Positions 43,118-53,836 of a stretch of DNA of 64,000 bases are shown here, piece after piece (within the stretch, counting starts at the first letter, position 1; every line of letters starts with the position of its first letter). The stretch spans positions 3,038,001-3,102,000 of the forward strand of contig MSED01000003.1 of NCBI GenBank assembly GCA_002099365.1, written 5' to 3'. Both the position numbers and the translations under genes were made by a program. This DNA comes from Phialophora verrucosa. Lineage: Eukaryota > Ascomycota > Eurotiomycetes > Chaetothyriales > Herpotrichiellaceae. The notes beneath the pieces are model-generated. The model was not told the DNA's origin. It saw nothing but the letters and a program-made list of their open reading frames with translations, and did no database searches.

Positions 43118-43631
43118 GGCGGATGTAGGCGTGAAGGATGTCGGATAAAAGATGTCGGCCGGGAGCCCAGCTCGCCAGCAAGTGAGTGTCCATTGTGGGA
43201 GCAAGAACGAAGAGAGAATCTATGTAGCAGTCACTGCCGAATTGCCTAACTTCTTATGTACTGGTCGTGGTTCGTGCAGGGGGGAGGCCATGGGCTGCCT
43301 GACTCCATCCCGCTTTCTCGCTTCGGTCTGCGCACCCGACGACTGCACCAGTCAAGATAGGTAGTCAAGAAGGCTAGGAGATCTGCTATGTTCGCAACGA
43401 CAAGACGACCGAAGTAAGAAATTTGTAAGGCTGCATGAGGCTGCCACGGCACAGTAGATCTGGACGATGTCAAATTCGGACATGTCCGCAGCACGGGTGC
43501 TGTCATCTCCAGCATAAAAGCCTGCTCATCGTCGTTGGAGCTGCGAAACTCGAACCTTAGATGGGTTTTGAGAGAAGGAAGAGAAGGAAAAGGCGAATTT
43601 CGAATTTCGGCTTCGACTTATCCGTTCCATC
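43118..43631. promoter_or_regulatory. Divergent intergenic region, Zn2Cys6 regulator / DUF1989 gene
   Basis: 514 bp between divergent starts. Shared promoter space is possible, and self- or neighbour-regulation by the zinc-cluster protein is a guess only. Confidence 0.4.
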
Positions 43632-44588
43632 ATGTCCACTCTGCCCTCCAGCGAGGAACGTTTGAAGGCGAGAAAGCCGCTTCCCACACCATATCCCGCC
43701 TATCTACCCACGGCAGAATCGCCCCTTACAGTTGATAACAACTTGTATGCCTCTATCCAGCAGGGCGGAAGAAAGCTCGTCGAGTCATTCGTCTTGCCCA
43801 TCCGCTCAGGTCGTGCCTGGAAAGCCCCCGCGAAGAGCATCGTAAGGATCAGCACACCAGAGGGACCTCAAGTCGGTAAGTTGATACATAATGTCTGACC
43901 GGTCAACCCCTGACCCTCCCCAGGTGATCTGAACATTTGGAACGCACACAATCCTCGCGAGAGGTTCTGGGCCTCTAGGACAAAACAGCTCCACTCATCC
44001 CACGTCACAACGTTCGATAGGCTTTGGTCCTGCCTACCGTATATGCGACCCCTGGTCACGATCATCGCGGATTCCCTCTCCTGGTATGGCGTCGATGAGA
44101 CCGGTGGCAGAGTTCATGACCTCCTCGGTACCAGATGCGACCCGTATATCAATACAGTGCTTTCCGGGCCAGAAGCCTCGTACGACTATCACTGTCATTC
44201 CAACCTCACCAGAGCCGTCCTTCCACTTGGCCTCAATGAATCAGACGTCCACGATGTGATCAATCTGTTCCAGGTTACGGGCCTTGACTCTAAGGGTCGA
44301 TACTTCATGAACCCGAGCCCTGCACAACCAGGTGACTATATCGAATTTTTTGCGGAACAGGATCTCTTGATGGCACTGTCGACATGTCCAGGTGGGGATC
44401 TGTCCTTGTGGGGTTTTGGGAGCGATAATGAGAAGGAGATGATCAAATGCTGTAGGCCTCTGAAAGTAGAGGTATTCAAGCTGGTGGATGAAGATACGAT
44501 CTTAGGAGGGAAGTGGGAGCCAGCGGAGCGGCCGGACTACCGTGGGGTCCATGGCATGGGTGTGCCTGAAGGCGAAACGAGGAAATAG
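43632..44588 (+). CDS. DUF1989 (urea carboxylase-associated) family protein
   Basis: Two exons, 43632..43875 and 43924..44588, with a 48-bp intron; 302 aa. The N-terminal ~80 residues are variable. The DUF1989 core runs from IVRISTPEGPQVGDLNIW through DYHCHSNLTRAVLPLGL and VHDVINLFQVTG to NPSPAQPGDYIEFFAEQDLLMALSTCPGGD. The conserved Cys (YHC, STCPGGD) and Asp/Glu residues of the likely metal or active site are present. Bacterial members sit next to urea carboxylase and allophanate hydrolase, suggesting roles in urea, guanidine or other small-amide metabolism; the fungal role is unknown. The splice restores QVGDLNIW. Its stop lies 21 bp from the ARG8 stop. Confidence 0.87.
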
Positions 44589-44609
44589 ACGGTATGAACA
44601 GAGACTGAC

Positions 44610-46094
44610 TTAACGAGGAGCCATTTCCTGTTGACCGGCGGTGCCCTCAACGCCGCCTGGTTTGTGGAACACAACGCTAATGGCATCCTCGAGGATCGCA
44701 AGACCCTTGTTGATCTCCTCGTCAGAGATGACGAGCGGCGGCACGATTCTGATAACGCCGTCCCCAGCGGTGATTATCAGTAGGCCGCGTTCTCGTGCAG
44801 CCGTGATGATCTCCGTTGCCTTGTCCTTAGCCGAGTCGCAGAGTTGGTAGCCAACAATCAGACCCTTGCCTCTGACCTCGGAGACAACACCCGGGAACTT
44901 CTCCTTGATTGTGTCAAAGAAGCTTAAGAATAGAGTCGACTTCCGTCTGACTTCCTCTTGTAGTTTGGCCTTTGCGAGACGACCGAAAACATGATGTGCC
45001 ACGCGGCACGCGAAAGGGTTGCCTCCAAAGGTCGTACCGTGATCGCCCGTCTTGATAAACGGTGCGACCGTCCTGCCCGACACAATAGTTGCTCCAATGG
45101 GGATACCATTTCCCAACGCTTTTGCGGATGTCAAGATATCCGGATGGACACCTGATGCAGTGTAGGCCCAGAGGTCTCCCGTCCTGGAAAGACCACATTG
45201 AATCTCATCAAAGATCAAGACCGCACCAACTTCATCACACCGCTTGCGGAGTGCCTGCAAAAACTCCGGAGTAGCTACGTTGATGCCGCCTTCGCCTTGG
45301 ATGGGTTCAACAATGACCCCTGCAGTGTTCTCGTTCACCAACTCTGAGACAGCTGCAACGTCGTTGTACTGTCCATAGCGGAAACCAGAAAGCATGGGGC
45401 CGAATGGTGGTTGGTATTTCTTATTCGGCGTTGCAGAGAGAGAACCATAGGTACGGCCATGGAAAGATCCATGAAACGACACAATGTCCCTTTGTTTTGT
45501 GTTTGGGTCTTTTGCGTACGTGACCTTCCTTGCAAACTTCAAGGCAGCCTCATTGGCCTCGGAACCGGAGTTGGAAATGAAGACCTGAGTCAGAGGAGAC
45601 CCAGGAGATTGCTTCTGTGTCTCTTCAATCAAGGTCTTAGACAGCGTAGGAGTCCAAGGATTGTGGTAGAGGTTGGACGCATGAATCAAGCGTTGGGCTT
45701 GATGCGCAATGAGCCGATTGAGTTCAGGATCATTATGGCCTAGAGAATTGACCGCTATTCCAGCAGTGAAATCAAGGTACTGTCGATTCTCGTTATCGTA
45801 TAAGAAGCATCCATCTCCTTGCACCATCATAGGCGGCGGCCGTACGTAGGTAGGGACCATGTAAGGAACGGATTGATTGAGGAACGCCGCAGTGGGCGAA
45901 TCTGGGGCTGGATCGGGGTTGGGCACGGAGGTTTCATGTCGGATCTGTGCCTGTCCCTGGACTGGAAGGCTAGATGAGGTTGGAACAGCAGCAGCATGAG
46001 CATGTCGCCTCAGGCCCATGGAAGCTCGGTGTGAGGGAGCCGTCAGCTTCGAGAGTTGCAAGCACACGAGTTTCCTGCCGGCTGTGGACGCCAT
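44610..46094 (-). CDS. ARG8: Acetylornithine aminotransferase, mitochondrial
   Basis: Single exon, 494 aa. A Ser/Arg/Ala-rich presequence (MASTAGRKLVCLQLSKL) precedes a class III PLP aminotransferase: DFTAGIAVNSLGHNDP, FISNSGSEANEAALKFAR, SFHGSFHGRTYGSLSAT, EPIQGEGGINVA, and FDEIQCGLSRTG. The PLP lysine is Lys325 in SAKALGNGIPIGA. TGDHGTTFGGNPFACRVA follows. The match with Arg8 over the whole length is strong. It makes N-acetylornithine from N-acetylglutamate semialdehyde in arginine biosynthesis. About 75 N-terminal residues precede the conserved fold, a little long for a presequence. Confidence 0.95.
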   Translation of the reverse strand: MASTAGRKLVCLQLSKLTAPSHRASMGLRRHAHAAAVPTSSSLPVQGQAQIRHETSVPNPDPAPDSPTAAFLNQSVPYMVPTYVRPPPMMVQGDGCFLYDNENRQYLDFTAGIAVNSLGHNDPELNRLIAHQAQRLIHASNLYHNPWTPTLSKTLIEETQKQSPGSPLTQVFISNSGSEANEAALKFARKVTYAKDPNTKQRDIVSFHGSFHGRTYGSLSATPNKKYQPPFGPMLSGFRYGQYNDVAAVSELVNENTAGVIVEPIQGEGGINVATPEFLQALRKRCDEVGAVLIFDEIQCGLSRTGDLWAYTASGVHPDILTSAKALGNGIPIGATIVSGRTVAPFIKTGDHGTTFGGNPFACRVAHHVFGRLAKAKLQEEVRRKSTLFLSFFDTIKEKFPGVVSEVRGKGLIVGYQLCDSAKDKATEIITAARERGLLIITAGDGVIRIVPPLVISDEEINKGLAILEDAISVVFHKPGGVEGTAGQQEMAPR

Positions 46095-46818
46095 GTTGCC
46101 AACGGAATGAAGCAGTACGCAAAAAAGCTGAAGCCGAAAGCTTCGGAGCGACTTTAAACAAGCAAGTCTACAGTGAGACAGGTGAAAATTTTCTGATCAG
46201 CTCGCAGAAGATCCAAGCGAACATCGACCGCGCCTTTCGTATTTTTCTTTTTGAGTCACCGGTGAAGTCACAGAGAAGTTGGAGACGATGTGCGGGGGAA
46301 CCAGGAACCTCAACATCAAGCATGCTCGCACGCTTCGTAGGCGCTGACTGGGCTCGCTGGGAACGACGCCGCCAAGGGCGTCATACTGTGTAGGCATTCA
46401 CGCGTAGAGCGCGGTTACATTGTTTACGGAGGCACTCGTAACTGTATAGTCAGGCGTCGCCCCCCGACCCCTTTGAATTCACCATGTCCTCTGCACCGAG
46501 CCACAGCGCCGCTATTCGAACAAAGGACTCTTTCACTTCACCGCGAACGGTTGACCGTGAATGGTTGACCGCAGATGATTGAGCGGTCACCTGTACGCCT
46601 TTCCCTTCAGTTGTTCTCTTGGTATCACAACTAGCAGTTTCAAACCGCCGTCAGGTCCTGTGACTTTCATTTCATTCTGCGGCAACTTGTCGCATCCCAG
46701 TTTTAATTTGGGAGCTACTTCCGACTCCCCCCTTCCACAGTCGCGCGTCGATTCTATTGACACCACGGTCCAACCCTAACCGAGAGCTTCGTCGAGGAAA
46801 TTGTGTTTCTATCGAATT
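46095..46818. promoter_or_regulatory. Divergent intergenic region, ARG8 / LRAT-like small gene
   Basis: 724 bp holding both promoters. GGTTGACCG and GGTTGACCGC words repeat near 46547-46568. No gene seen. Confidence 0.4.
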
Positions 46819-47235
46819 ATGGAAAACCCCGGACCGGACCGATCTCCATACTACGATGTCTTTTGGGTGGAATCTACCGGGATGCCTCGCAACCACGTGG
46901 CGATCTTCGTCGAGACCCACGAACTTGGGCCTGGTACAGGACATAATTTCCAAGTGTCCGGCAATATCCAGCAGGGAATGTACCTTAATCATCGATCTGG
47001 AAAGAAGCCTGAAGAGGACGAACAATCACCATTCTTCAGTAAAAGATTTCTCGGGAAAGTGCCAACAGAAGTTTACAATGACGGAACCTTTCGACAGATC
47101 TGCGACCAAGTCGAGGCACCGCCGAAACAGTTTGAGGGCCCGAAAAGATTGTTCCCGAAGCAAAAGCTGAGGAGATGTGGTGAATGGGCAGAGGACGCTG
47201 TAAAGAAGTTGAAGTCGGAGGGCATTTTAACCTAA
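46819..47235 (+). CDS. Small conserved fungal protein, possible permuted papain-like (LRAT/NlpC-P60) fold
   Basis: Single exon, 138 aa, ATG at 46819 (MENPGPDRSP). The pattern is NHVAIFVET (His26), then a G-rich strand turn GTGHNFQVSGNIQQGM, and a C-terminal helix starting RRCGEWAEDAVKKL (Cys120). A His on an early strand and a Cys opening a late helix is the order in LRAT-type circularly permuted NlpC/P60 proteins (HWAIYVG ... NCEHF). The intervening APPKQFEGPKRLFP is probably a family signature. No signal peptide. The fold assignment is an inference from motif order, not a recognised family name. Confidence 0.72.
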   Translation: MENPGPDRSPYYDVFWVESTGMPRNHVAIFVETHELGPGTGHNFQVSGNIQQGMYLNHRSGKKPEEDEQSPFFSKRFLGKVPTEVYNDGTFRQICDQVEAPPKQFEGPKRLFPKQKLRRCGEWAEDAVKKLKSEGILT

Positions 47236-47948
47236 GATGAATGGTATGATAAGGAGCAAGATGCACGGAATCCAAAGATAACAGTGAGTACAGGCACGTC
47301 GAAGCAAGAATTGGGTTTCAAGGAAGCGACGAGAGGATTGGAGAGAGGCGAGAGAGGAAAGGACGTGAGAGACGGCAGGGAGTGAGTGAGGGACGGAATG
47401 GGGTCGCATTCTTTATCCCATGCGTGGTTAAACCCGCCGACCAAAGCCTTGCATTCATAAGTATGAGCTTTGTGCATGATCTTAGGCGTAAAGGGTCTAT
47501 TTTATTTGCTGACGAGTTTTCAAGGTGACTTCTCTGCCTGTCTCACAAGTTTGAAGTTGGCATGTATTCCGAAATGACAGCAGTTGTGCCATCTCGGATT
47601 GAAAGCTTCTGCAAGAAACATAGCTAGAAGCCTGGGGGTTCCCCTTCTGCCGGAAGGCGCCAACTGCACCAGTAAATCTGCCTCCGCCAACTCATTCCTC
47701 TTCGGCCACCCTTGCTAACCATATCCTCAGGCCAGCGGATTGGGTACAGGCCATGTCGTCCTAGGCCTATCTAGTGTCGATCGATCAAATGAGAGTAATT
47801 CATCAGTTAGTACGGGATGGTTCAAATGAGTGAACGATGCATGGGGATTGTGCTGTTCATCGTTGTGCCATCGATCTCATCGAAGATGGCGCAATGCGTC
47901 CACAAGTCTCTCTAGGACGTATGTTTGTCCGCACGCTCGTTTCTCGAC
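47236..47948. other. Convergent intergenic region
   Basis: 713 bp between two stops; 3' UTRs and nothing recognised. Confidence 0.4.
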
Positions 47949-49873
47949 TCACGCCCAAGCTCCCACCAGGCTCATAGCAAACGCACCAGCCAAGACCAAA
48001 ACACACGCCCACACGCGATTCACGCCCACCAAAACGGTCCAGCTGTCGTCGCTAAGAAAGTCTTCGGACAGGAGCTCAATGAGCGAGGCGAAGATCAAGA
48101 ATCCGGCCGAGATGGCGTTCATGGTGCCCACGAGGAGGAGGCCGACTTCCGAATCCGGGCTGTAGAGGGAGTGCGTGGCAATCCCAATGGCTTGGCCGAC
48201 GGGGGTCCTGTTCCCAGCAGGCGTCAGTTGGTTGTCTTCATGCGGCGGTGGCAGGGCTACTCACGTGCACCCGTACGCCAGGGCCATAGACCACGGCTGC
48301 AAGCTGTCCGTAGGCCAGACTATACAGGCAATGCGAGAGCCGAGAGCGAGCCCTTCGAACATTTCTTAGGTGCGTTAGATGAATGATCTTATTCAAGAGG
48401 GGAAATCTAGCACTCACGGTGAAAGGCGATGGCGATCAAGAGAATCACAAACTCGTTGCCGATCGAGAGGCTCAGGGCCATGCCGATAAAGACACTGTGG
48501 AAGAGAATCCCCATCTCGAGCATCACGCACTGTAGGATGGCCTTGCGGTGGCGTTGTTCCGGGGTCAGTGTTTTCGGGTTGTTCGCCGAACCACGTTCTT
48601 CGGCCTCGACCTCGACCTCGTTGCTTGTTTTATCGTTCGAATTGACGGCACGCGAGATTTCGTCTGCCTCATTCTGATCACTGACTCGCGAGAGGCTACG
48701 ACCAATGCTGGCTCTGTTCTCGCTCACAGCGCCTTGGTTTTGTACTGGGGCTATTGCCTGAGAGTCGTGCTGAGCAGTAGCGTTTGAGGGGTCATTCTTC
48801 TCCTCGACATCGCTCCCGGGCCGGACATGGCGAGAAGGATGGAAGACCATCTCAATCACAGTAATCAGCTAAGGGTCAATCCCAAGGCGGCTGGTCAGAA
48901 AGAAACGCACGCGTAACTGTTATTCTACAAACTCACAAAGATTCCGACCATTGCTATCGCGCCAGGCATGGCCGGGTAGTCCTGAGACCAAAAGCTCGAG
49001 AGGCACGGGTCACCGAGCAGGATGAAGGCCGTCGGCAGGAGGTGAACAAACGCGGTAGCGAGAAGCACGCCGGTGCCAAAGTGCCGAACAACGAAGAAGA
49101 ATCGACCAGGGAGCCGCAAGCGAGGGAAGCGAATGGCCAGCAGGGGGAACGAGCATGCGAATGCTGAAACGAACATAATGATAAAAACCGCACCCACATG
49201 AAGCGGCGTGTTGTACTTGTCCTTGCTAATCCCATTCGGGGCGCAAGAAGACCTTTTGCGCAGCGGGACAGAAACCGGCGAGTTGGACTCTTGAGGACCT
49301 TTGTCAAGGGCATGCGTCAGCAAGTTAGAGGTTGAAAGGACTCCAACAACCAGGACATACCAATCATCTGGACGTGCGCGCTCACATCTCGCCGGCTGCC
49401 AAATGTGGAGAGAAGGAACGCGGATACGGCGACGGAAACTCCCCAAGTGACCCAGTCCCGGAGCGCAGAAAGCCACGGGGAACGGGTAACAAGGAGAACG
49501 GAGAGACGGTTACGGCCATCACCACCAGCAACCGCCTTGTTGGGCGAGGAGTTGCCTGCACCGGGAGAATATGGTCAGTGTCAGGATGCGGAGATGCTCA
49601 AGGATCAATCCATATCCAGACGGAGGCAGACTCACCGAACAAGGACCTCGCCACGGGAGCGGATTTGGGAGGATCAGGAGGTCTAGCTGGATGGTCGGGT
49701 TGGTCAACAGGAGTCATGCCAACAACCTCGTCAGCGCCTGCCTGAACCTCGCGCGCATTTGCAATGCCATTGAGATCCTGACATGTCGTAAGATCGGCGG
49801 CCAGGTACGGGGGATTCTGATTCCAGTCGGAGTGCTTCGACTCGACGTCGTCTGTTCTCGAAGGGCAGTTCAT
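47949..49873 (-). CDS. ZIP-family zinc/iron transporter
   Basis: Six exons, 49873..49636, 49555..49361, 49298..48937, 48868..48418, 48364..48265 and 48207..47949, with introns of 53-80 bp; 534 aa. The N-terminal ~110 residues are luminal/extracellular and polar, then the first helices (WVTWGVSVAVSAFLLSTFG, VGAVFIIMFVSAFACSFPLL, HFGTGVLLATAFVHLLP). A variable loop of about 130 residues has few His. The signature helices follow: HSVFIGMALSLSIGNEF (TM4) and, across an intron, HQMFEGLALGSRIA (TM5), which hold the metal-binding His/Glu. GTMNAISAGFLIFASLIELL and a final helix close the protein. It resembles yeast Zrt1/Zrt2 plasma-membrane zinc importers. All junctions keep phase and restore family text. 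Confidence 0.92.
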
Positions 49874-51294
49874 GGCGAAGGGTTTTGGAGAGACCACCAA
49901 GGCGATCTGGGCACGATTGAGGACACGCGTGTCGCGAACTCAGTCTGCTCGAGTTGACAATGGAAGTACGTGCAACCATGTGTTATACATGTATGTCGTC
50001 TCGCGGCTGGAACGGTTTCGGCTCACTCACACCCACCTTCTAGATGACGAGGCCCGAGGGGCTCCATCCTTGGCATTGCATGGTCCTCACCGGGGAAGGC
50101 TTGGAACATGATAGATCGAGCCAGCATCTTGTGGGAACTAGAACAAGATCGTCAGCAAAGAGCTCGAGGTCTGTGGTTAGATGTCAAGCAGGGGCATCTG
50201 ATCGGTTGAAGGGACTCGTCTGCCAAGAAATTTCAATCGCCTGCGTTCCTGGCGGCTTGCTTGGCGAATTTGATCTCTCCGGTTGCCGCCGAAGCACCTC
50301 TGGGCCCCTAACGGATGTACTCCGTGGGCGCCCGCACGCCAGGAGGAGCCCGGCCTGGATGCTCCTGGGCTCATCTCTTATGCACAAGGCCCTGGGTAAG
50401 GTGCCTGTAGTATCGAGCAGTGTATTTGTATGGAGGTCTTACAGCCTTCATACACAGGTACGTACCCGTTGACGATGAAAGACAGGCCCGACTCGCCCTC
50501 TGCAGTAAACCAAGAAATAAAGGACCAGCTCCAGCTCCCGCCCCGTGCATTCAGTACTTCCAACATCTTGCTACATACCATGAGCTCAAGAATTGACCCA
50601 GACATGGATTTTCTAGTCGACGGTAGCCCGAATCCATGGCAAAGCTAAAGCTGGCCAGCTAAATCCCATCTGAGACCGCGACATTCCAGATCCAGGAAAT
50701 TCACGAAGCCACAAATAGGTCATGCAAGGGAGCCCACGTTCTCAGTCTGGTAGTTGAAGTTTTGACCGATCACCTTTCGAGCTGATTGTGCTGCCACCTG
50801 GCAATGACTGTCATATATTACGCGTTTGTCTTACACCACAACAGCCCTTATTAGGACTCCTTGCAATACCGACCGCATCTCCAGATTCGAGCCTCCCTTG
50901 GGCCGTCCCTGATTCAGATACGCCATCAATCCGTCGATGCTCTGTCGGCCTTCAGCAGCATTCTCGAAGCCAACTCATTTGCGCTTTGCGAAGTGGTCCA
51001 AAATGCTAAACATTTCTCATGGCTAGATCCGAAGAAAGATGCCCTTCGAGTCTATTTTTGCTCGACTTTGAAATTCGATCCCTTGTCTGGTTGCCGATGT
51101 CTGAGATTGTTTACAATTTTGCGCCGGACGTGCCGTGGTAGGTTTGAAATGTGGCAACCCCTTTGACCATGCTTGTGGGATAAAAGAACTGTCTCTCCCT
51201 CTCAATGTTCAATCTGAGTTGGACAACGCAACCTCGTGAGACAAGATCTAGGAACAACATATCGACGCAACACCACCAACAAACCCCTGTCAAG
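49874..51294. promoter_or_regulatory. Divergent intergenic region, ZIP transporter / secreted protein
   Basis: 1.42 kb. Short open frames on both strands lack motifs. The zinc transporter promoter should lie just right of 49873. No defined regulator site could be named. Confidence 0.4.
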
Positions 51295-52211
51295 ATGAAG
51301 TCAATTCTCTTCGCTGTCGCCGTTTCTGTGCCCTTTGTGGCTGCCAATCCATGGGGATCCAACCCCTTCATGAAGAACCGAGGTGTTTGTGCTGCCGATA
51401 ACTGTGCCAGGTATGGACCAGAGAACTCACCGAAGACGATGTAAGGCTAACAGCTCCGTAGAGCTGTAACAGGGACGAATGCTCCGCAACCTCTCGCAAC
51501 TCGTCAGGCAGATTGCTCTGCGTTCTTCAGTCCATTGCCTACTCCCACGGTCCCATCATACGCTTCAGCGTGCGGTGGTAATACCCGCTACAGCAGTGCT
51601 TGCTCCTGTCTCGGAGTTGCTCAGCCAACCTACACCTGCCTTAGCCCCGCTCAAGCCACCAACATCGTCAATACTTTCGCTTCCTTCCTGACTGCCCCTC
51701 AAGCATCGGATTTCGCGTCAAAGGCAAATACGCTGCTGGCGGATGACTTCAAAGACAACAGCGACTCGATCAATTTCCTTGCCGGGTATCCTGTAAGTCT
51801 TCTGGCAAATCCTCTGACGAATGCAAACTGACCTGGTTTCTTCAGCTCGGAGGGACTACTTTCCCCAGCAAGCAGGCATTTATCGGCGGCCAGGGCAGTC
51901 AACCACCCATTCCGACCGTCAATACCCTCGAGATCTTCTATACCTGCAACAAGATTGCCTGGCGATGGGTTGCCAAAGGAATCGGCTCTGGCCAGTATGA
52001 TGTCAAGGGGATCGACACGTTCACCATCAACCCTGCAGGGCAGATCAGCGAGGTCAATGCCGAGTTCAACAGCGGTGCGTGGGCGGCAGATTTGGCAGGT
52101 CTCGGAAGTGCATCGCCGTCTTCTGGCGCAGCCTCATCGAGTACCACGGCATCCGCTACGCGAGCAGCATCAACGACAACCACCCCAGCAGCGGCCCCAT
52201 CGGGATCATAA
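51295..52211 (+). CDS. Secreted NTF2-like domain protein
   Basis: Three exons, 51295..51410, 51462..51792 and 51846..52211; 270 aa. MKSILFAVAVSVPFVAA is a clear signal peptide. A Cys-containing N-terminal segment follows (CAADNCAR, CSAFF, ACSCLG). The NTF2/SnoaL-like domain spans about residues 85-210: ANTLLADDFKDNSDSINFLAG, FPSKQAFIGGQGSQPPIP, EIFYTCNKIAWRWVAKG, VKGIDTFTINPAGQISEVNAEFNSGAW. The tail is Ser/Thr/Ala-rich, O-glycosylation prone, and has no GPI hydrophobic end. Function unknown; related proteins are common in ascomycete secretomes. Each junction restores phase, and the second joins AGYP-LGGTTF. Confidence 0.87.
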
Positions 52212-52648
52212 ATGATCGGCTCTCGTTATGTCTGGTGGCGACGTGTCTGTAAGGTCTTTCCTGTTTGTTCTAAGATGGACGGTGGTCACTTCTCGATGGC
52301 TAGATTTTCGTCTCGGGATTTCCATTTTGTCGGAGGTAGGAGTTTCTCAATTTAGTCGTTAGACCTCACATCATCGCCTGTTCAGATTTAGGGAGTGCCT
52401 TCTTGTAGTGATGTGTGTAAAGAGTACGAGTACGAGTATATCGTCATTGAGCGCACATTTCTGTGACGGATCTTCCCGAAGCAGTAGTTCTTAGCCGGGA
52501 CGACTTCGGAGACTGAGAGCTGCCAAAGTGCCAAACTACTATTATTTGCCATCTGGATTTCTTCTCTGTCTCTCGATGCCAACCAAGTCCGAGTAGCACT
52601 AGCGAACACTCTACCCTCTGGAAAGTCGCTATCCATCGTTCTTACTCA
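52212..52648. other. Intergenic region
   Basis: 437 bp between tandem genes; 3' UTR of the secreted protein and promoter of SDHAF4. Contains a short (ACGAGT) tandem near 52425. No gene. Confidence 0.4.
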
Positions 52649-53296
52649 ATGTCAAGAAAGTCCATCGGAATGAAAACCCCAATGACATTTCCCCGAGCTC
52701 TCTGCGCCGCTCCCCGCGGCCAACTCTTCACATGTGCTCTCCCGCGCTCGTGCTCCCAATTGACCTCCCACACCCGCCGCCACCTCAACACGACTCGGCC
52801 TCTCAAGAAGAACGACGACCCCTCCCCGTTCTCCTTCCAGGGCATGCCCGCCCCGCCGCGGCTGCCCAAGGAAGAGCAAGAAATCTTCGAAGCCCTCCAG
52901 CGCCAATCGACCGGCGCATTCTCCACGCCTCTGCCCGAACGGCGGGCCACACCGCGGATCAACCAGTCGCCCGACTCGTCGGCCGCGGAAACCGCAGACG
53001 CGCAGACAACGGTCTCGGAGCGCGTTGACAAGATCGCTGCCACAACCGCTGCCACCGGCGCCAGCGAGAGCTCCGACGAGACAGGGCCCTCGGTGCTCAA
53101 GGAGATGTACGACAGGGTAATTGAGGCGAGAGGCAAGGGTGAAGAATTACATCCCAATGTGATGAGGGGAGCGCAGCCGGAGTTTGAAGGCGATGTGAAC
53201 CCCAAGACCGGCGAGGTTGGAGGACCCAAGAACGAGCCCTTGCGATGGGGCGCAACAGGAGAGTGGACTTATAATGGGAGGGCTACGGATTTTTAG
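52649..53296 (+). CDS. Succinate dehydrogenase assembly factor 4 homologue
   Basis: Single exon, 215 aa. The diagnostic part is the extreme C-terminus, GDVNPKTGEVGGPKNEPLRWG then GEWTYNGRATDF, the DUF1674/SDHAF4 motif that binds flavinylated Sdh1 during assembly of complex II. The N-terminus is Arg/Ser-rich (RALCAAPRGQLF, RSCSQLTSHTRRHLNTTRPL), as expected for a mitochondrial matrix protein. In-frame ATGs at 52649, 52670 and 52682 compete as start; the middle region is Ser/Thr/Ala-rich and poorly conserved. Yeast Sdh8 is shorter (about 140 aa). Confidence 0.9.
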   Translation: MSRKSIGMKTPMTFPRALCAAPRGQLFTCALPRSCSQLTSHTRRHLNTTRPLKKNDDPSPFSFQGMPAPPRLPKEEQEIFEALQRQSTGAFSTPLPERRATPRINQSPDSSAAETADAQTTVSERVDKIAATTAATGASESSDETGPSVLKEMYDRVIEARGKGEELHPNVMRGAQPEFEGDVNPKTGEVGGPKNEPLRWGATGEWTYNGRATDF

Positions 53297-53836
53297 TTAT
53301 GCGCGAAGATGTATGATTAGGCGTGGGTGGATGGATGATGTTTCAATCAATTATAGACGACTACATTAGCTCGTTTGAGCAGAACGGGTTGTCGGGCGTA
53401 TGCACCTTTTACCATCTTTGCCTGGCCTACGCCAGCCACGGCGCAGGACCGAGAAGGCACGCAAAAGGAAGGGGATGGGTTCAATATGAGCATTGGATTC
53501 CAATTCTAGCTTGCGTATGCGTGTCAGTGCATCTGGGGATTCGATGTCATGTCCACGCCATCCAGCCAATATCCATCGCTGGACCATGAAGATCTCGTTT
53601 TGACCCTATATCGCCCAACCATCCGGTCATCCATGTAACTCATTTTCATTTCATTGTATCGTGATTATTGTCATCATTATCATCAGGTCCGCTGGAGTGA
53701 AGAGAAAGAGTAGAGGCTTGGTTTATAGAGTGAAAGCTCGTCCATTCCAGGATCATGTCGTCCGAAGTCGCTGTCAAATCTCGCTCGCACGCACGCATCG
53801 ATCCGACTCCCGAGCACAAGGTCACCAGGCACTCGC
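53297..53836. other. Convergent intergenic region
   Basis: 540 bp between the SDHAF4 stop and the PBI2-like stop; nothing recognised beyond an AT-rich ATCATTATCATC stretch near 53670. Confidence 0.4.
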
